Shown: piece after piece, positions 30,203 to 32,034 of the stretch
Layout: each line of letters starts with the position of its first letter
Position numbering within the stretch: the stretch's first letter is position 1
NCBI GenBank assembly: GCA_013298625.1
Contig: JAAFIF010000104.1
Coordinates: forward strand, 1 to 32,034
DNA: 32,034 nucleotides
Reading direction: 5' to 3'
DNA from: Myxococcales bacterium
GTDB lineage: Bacteria > Myxococcota_A > Polyangia > Polyangiales > Ga0077539
Made by a program: the position numbers and the translations under genes
Notes under the pieces: generated by a model
Seen by the model: the letters and a program-made list of their open reading frames with translations, nothing else
Told to the model about the DNA's origin: nothing
The model's database searches: none

Positions 30203-31786
30203 ATGGCGACGGCGAACAGCGAGCTCGATCTCACCCGGGACTTTCGCAACATCGCGCGGCTGTGGTCCGACGGAGAGACGATCGACGAGATCATCCGTCG
30301 GGGCTTGGACTGGATCGCGCGCGTGGCGCCGTACGACCTGGCGACGCTGTTCGAGCTCGACGGCGATCGGCTGGTGGTGCGCGCGGCTCGCGGTCGGCTC
30401 GCCAACGAAGCGGTGCGCAAGCACGAGATTTCGCTGACGGAGTACCCCACGGTGCGCGAGGCGCTCGAGGCGCGGCGGGCGAGGGCGTTCACCGAGGACG
30501 ACCACGCGCACGGGGACGGAGACCCGTTCGACGGGGTGTTGGATCTGCCGGCGGGGCACTCGTGCATGGTGGTTCCGCTGGCGGCAGGGGATCGTCCGCT
30601 GGGGATTTTGGCGCTCGATCGAGAGCGCTGCGAGCGGTACGCGCAGACGGTGGTGGACCTCGTCGAGGTGTACGGGCAGCTGTTGTCGCTCGCGATCGTC
30701 AACGCCGAGCTCTCGTCGGCGCTCGCTCGGCTTCGCGCGCAAGAGCAAGCGCACGTCTCGCTGCTCGAGCGCGATCGCTACGGAACCGCCACGCAACAGC
30801 CCCGCGACGGCGACTCGCTCGAGCAGAGCCGCTCGCCGAAGATGCGGGCCGTCTTGCAGCGAGCTGCGCAGGTCGCGCTCGCGGACACGCCCGTGCTCAT
30901 CCGCGGCGAGACCGGGACGGGCAAGGAGTACCTCGCGCGCGCGCTGCACGCCCGCTCGCGCCGCGCCGAGCGTCCCTTCGTCACGATGAACTGCGCGGCG
31001 ATCCCCGAGAACCTCCTCGAAGCCGAGCTCTTCGGCGTGGTGAAGGGGGCGTACACGGGCGCGCACAACAACAGGCCGGGGCGCTTTCAGACCGCCAACG
31101 GCGGCACGCTCTTGCTCGACGAGATCGGCGAGCTCTCGATGCCGTTGCAAGCGAAGCTGCTGCGCGTGCTGCAAGAGGGGACGTTCGAGCCCGTGGGCAG
31201 CGATCGGACGGTGCGCGTGGACGTTCGCATCTTGGCGGCGACGCACGTGGACCTCGAGAAGGCGATCACGAAGGGGCGGTTTCGCGAGGATCTGTACTAC
31301 AGGCTCAACGTGTTTCCGCTGGAGATTCCCCCGCTGCGCGAGCGCATGGAGGACCTGGCCACCATCGCCGCGACGCTGGTCGAGCGGCTGAGCGCGCGCG
31401 CCAATCGCAGGGTGAAGTTCAAGCTGGGCGACGACGCGATGAGCGTCCTGCGCGCGTACCGTTGGCCGGGCAACATCCGCGAGCTGGCCAACGTGCTCGA
31501 GCGCGCGATGATCTTGTCTCCGTCGAGCACGCTGGGCGCCTCGTCGATCGACCTCGGCGCGCGGGCGAGCGAGCACAAGCTCGACCCGAGCGCGCCGACC
31601 GCCGCGCCCCACGGCGCGCTGCGGACGCTCGAGCAGATCGAGCGCGACGCCATCCGCGACACCCTCGCGTTCACCAAAGGAAAGCTCTACGGCCGCGACG
31701 GCGCCGCCGCCCTCTTGGGCCTGAAGCCGTCCACGTTGCAGTCGAGGATGAAGAAGCTCGGCGTCGCGCGGGTCGAAGAGGGCTGA
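30203..31786 (+). CDS. Sigma-54-dependent activator: GAF, AAA+, Fis-type HTH
   Basis: This is a 527-residue enhancer-binding protein. The start is the ATG at 30203 with GGAG at 30194-30197 (5-nt spacer); an earlier frame opening at 30116 is not favoured. A GAF domain (about 25-170) comes first and should sense a small molecule or redox signal. The AAA+ domain follows: Walker A GETGTGKE (235-242), the sigma-54 contact loop GAYTGA (282-287, canonical GAFTGA with Phe to Tyr, a known tolerated variant), Walker B LLLDEIGE (303-310) and the RFREDLYYRLNVFPLEIPPLRER region. The C-terminus carries a Fis-type HTH (GAAALLGLKPSTLQSRMKKLG). GAF-AAA+-HTH is the NorR architecture. Being divergent from ahpCD, it is the obvious regulator of that operon, and probably of itself. 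Confidence 0.95.
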   Translation: MATANSELDLTRDFRNIARLWSDGETIDEIIRRGLDWIARVAPYDLATLFELDGDRLVVRAARGRLANEAVRKHEISLTEYPTVREALEARRARAFTEDDHAHGDGDPFDGVLDLPAGHSCMVVPLAAGDRPLGILALDRERCERYAQTVVDLVEVYGQLLSLAIVNAELSSALARLRAQEQAHVSLLERDRYGTATQQPRDGDSLEQSRSPKMRAVLQRAAQVALADTPVLIRGETGTGKEYLARALHARSRRAERPFVTMNCAAIPENLLEAELFGVVKGAYTGAHNNRPGRFQTANGGTLLLDEIGELSMPLQAKLLRVLQEGTFEPVGSDRTVRVDVRILAATHVDLEKAITKGRFREDLYYRLNVFPLEIPPLRERMEDLATIAATLVERLSARANRRVKFKLGDDAMSVLRAYRWPGNIRELANVLERAMILSPSSTLGASSIDLGARASEHKLDPSAPTAAPHGALRTLEQIERDAIRDTLAFTKGKLYGRDGAAALLGLKPSTLQSRMKKLGVARVEEG

Positions 31787-31996
31787 GCAGGGGGCGGGAG
31801 ACGAGCGCCGTGGCGACGCGAGTCGCCCGAGAAAACGCAGGCCAAACGCGCTCGCCTCACGCCCGGGAGACGAGCCCTCATGGTTGCCCAAATCTTGCGT
31901 GGAGAAACACAGGAGAAGCGTCGTAGAGCCCAAGTGCTGATGGGTGGGATTGCAGATCGTGCTGGGCAGCGAGCGAGCGACCCAATGAAACGCGGT

Positions 31997-32034
31997 GTTC
32001 TCCACGGCGGGTTGACAAACCCGCCGTGGAGGAC
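31997..32034. terminator. Strong perfect hairpin at right edge
   Basis: A 14-bp perfect stem, CTCCACGGCGGGTT (32000-32013) and AACCCGCCGTGGAG (32018-32031), closes on a GACA loop, and can extend to 31997/32034 through a T-G wobble and two more pairs. It lies 210 bp after the activator stop, in sequence with no gene. Stem strength suits a terminator, but the window ends before a U-tract could be seen; it might equally be a repeat end. The 31787-31996 stretch before it shows no open frame or other feature I can identify. Confidence 0.5.

Noticed and set aside
1..32034. CRISPR array, tRNA or rRNA genes
   Set aside because: No regularly spaced direct repeats of 25-40 bp, and no cloverleaf or rRNA-like stretch was seen by eye on either strand.

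Overview
The window is GC-rich throughout and reads like the chromosome of a myxobacterium-type organism (Myxococcota, perhaps Polyangiales). The inference rests on the many lipoproteins and secreted beta-propeller proteins (FG-GAP, RCC1), a SUMF1-domain lipoprotein, a sigma-54 activator and a Crp-type regulator among housekeeping genes. I cannot name a species. No rRNA, tRNA, CRISPR array or complete insertion sequence was seen. Coding density is high. Convergent neighbours are often only 1-30 bp apart, and no gap between genes exceeds 300 bp.

Layout. Positions 1-699 (minus) hold the N-terminal part of a TauD/TfdA-like dioxygenase that runs off the left edge. Positions 781-1851 carry a lipoprotein and a VOC-fold protein. 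Positions 1858-4495 hold a divergent pair: a one-helix membrane protein with a discoidin-like domain, and a polytopic membrane protein, with a long hyphenated palindrome between them. Positions 4699-9771 hold a small repeat-bearing lipoprotein, then a dynamin-like GTPase and a large coiled-coil protein in tight succession. Positions 9778-13320 carry a CxxCxxCC protein, an unrecognised small protein, a cysteine-rich lipoprotein, a Crp/Fnr regulator and a SUKH-like protein.

Positions 13441-16215 are the housekeeping block accD-folC (ATGA overlap) plus an NAD(P)-binding protein. Positions 16226-22746 hold a SUMF1-domain lipoprotein, a molybdopterin oxidoreductase, a seven-repeat FG-GAP lipoprotein and mobA, which makes a cofactor that many oxidoreductases of this kind use. 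Positions 22784-27981 carry a DUF1295 membrane protein, an MBL-fold hydrolase, an unusual fusion of a transposase-type helix-turn-helix to a WD40-like propeller, and a 14-repeat RCC1 protein.

Positions 27988-31786 are the most coherent functional unit. An ahpC-ahpD-alpha/beta hydrolase operon is divergent from a GAF-AAA+-HTH sigma-54 activator. The intergenic region holds sigma-54-type (-24/-12) promoter matches pointing both ways and a 14-bp palindrome between them, which suggests a self-contained peroxide-response circuit. The window ends in a strong perfect hairpin.

The points I consider most worth follow-up are the sigma-54 ahpCD locus, the dynamin-like GTPase/coiled-coil pair, the HTH-propeller fusion, the dioxygenase with Asn in place of an expected iron-ligand His, and a recurring TACGCT box 7-12 nt upstream of start codons that suggests leaderless or very short-leader transcription.
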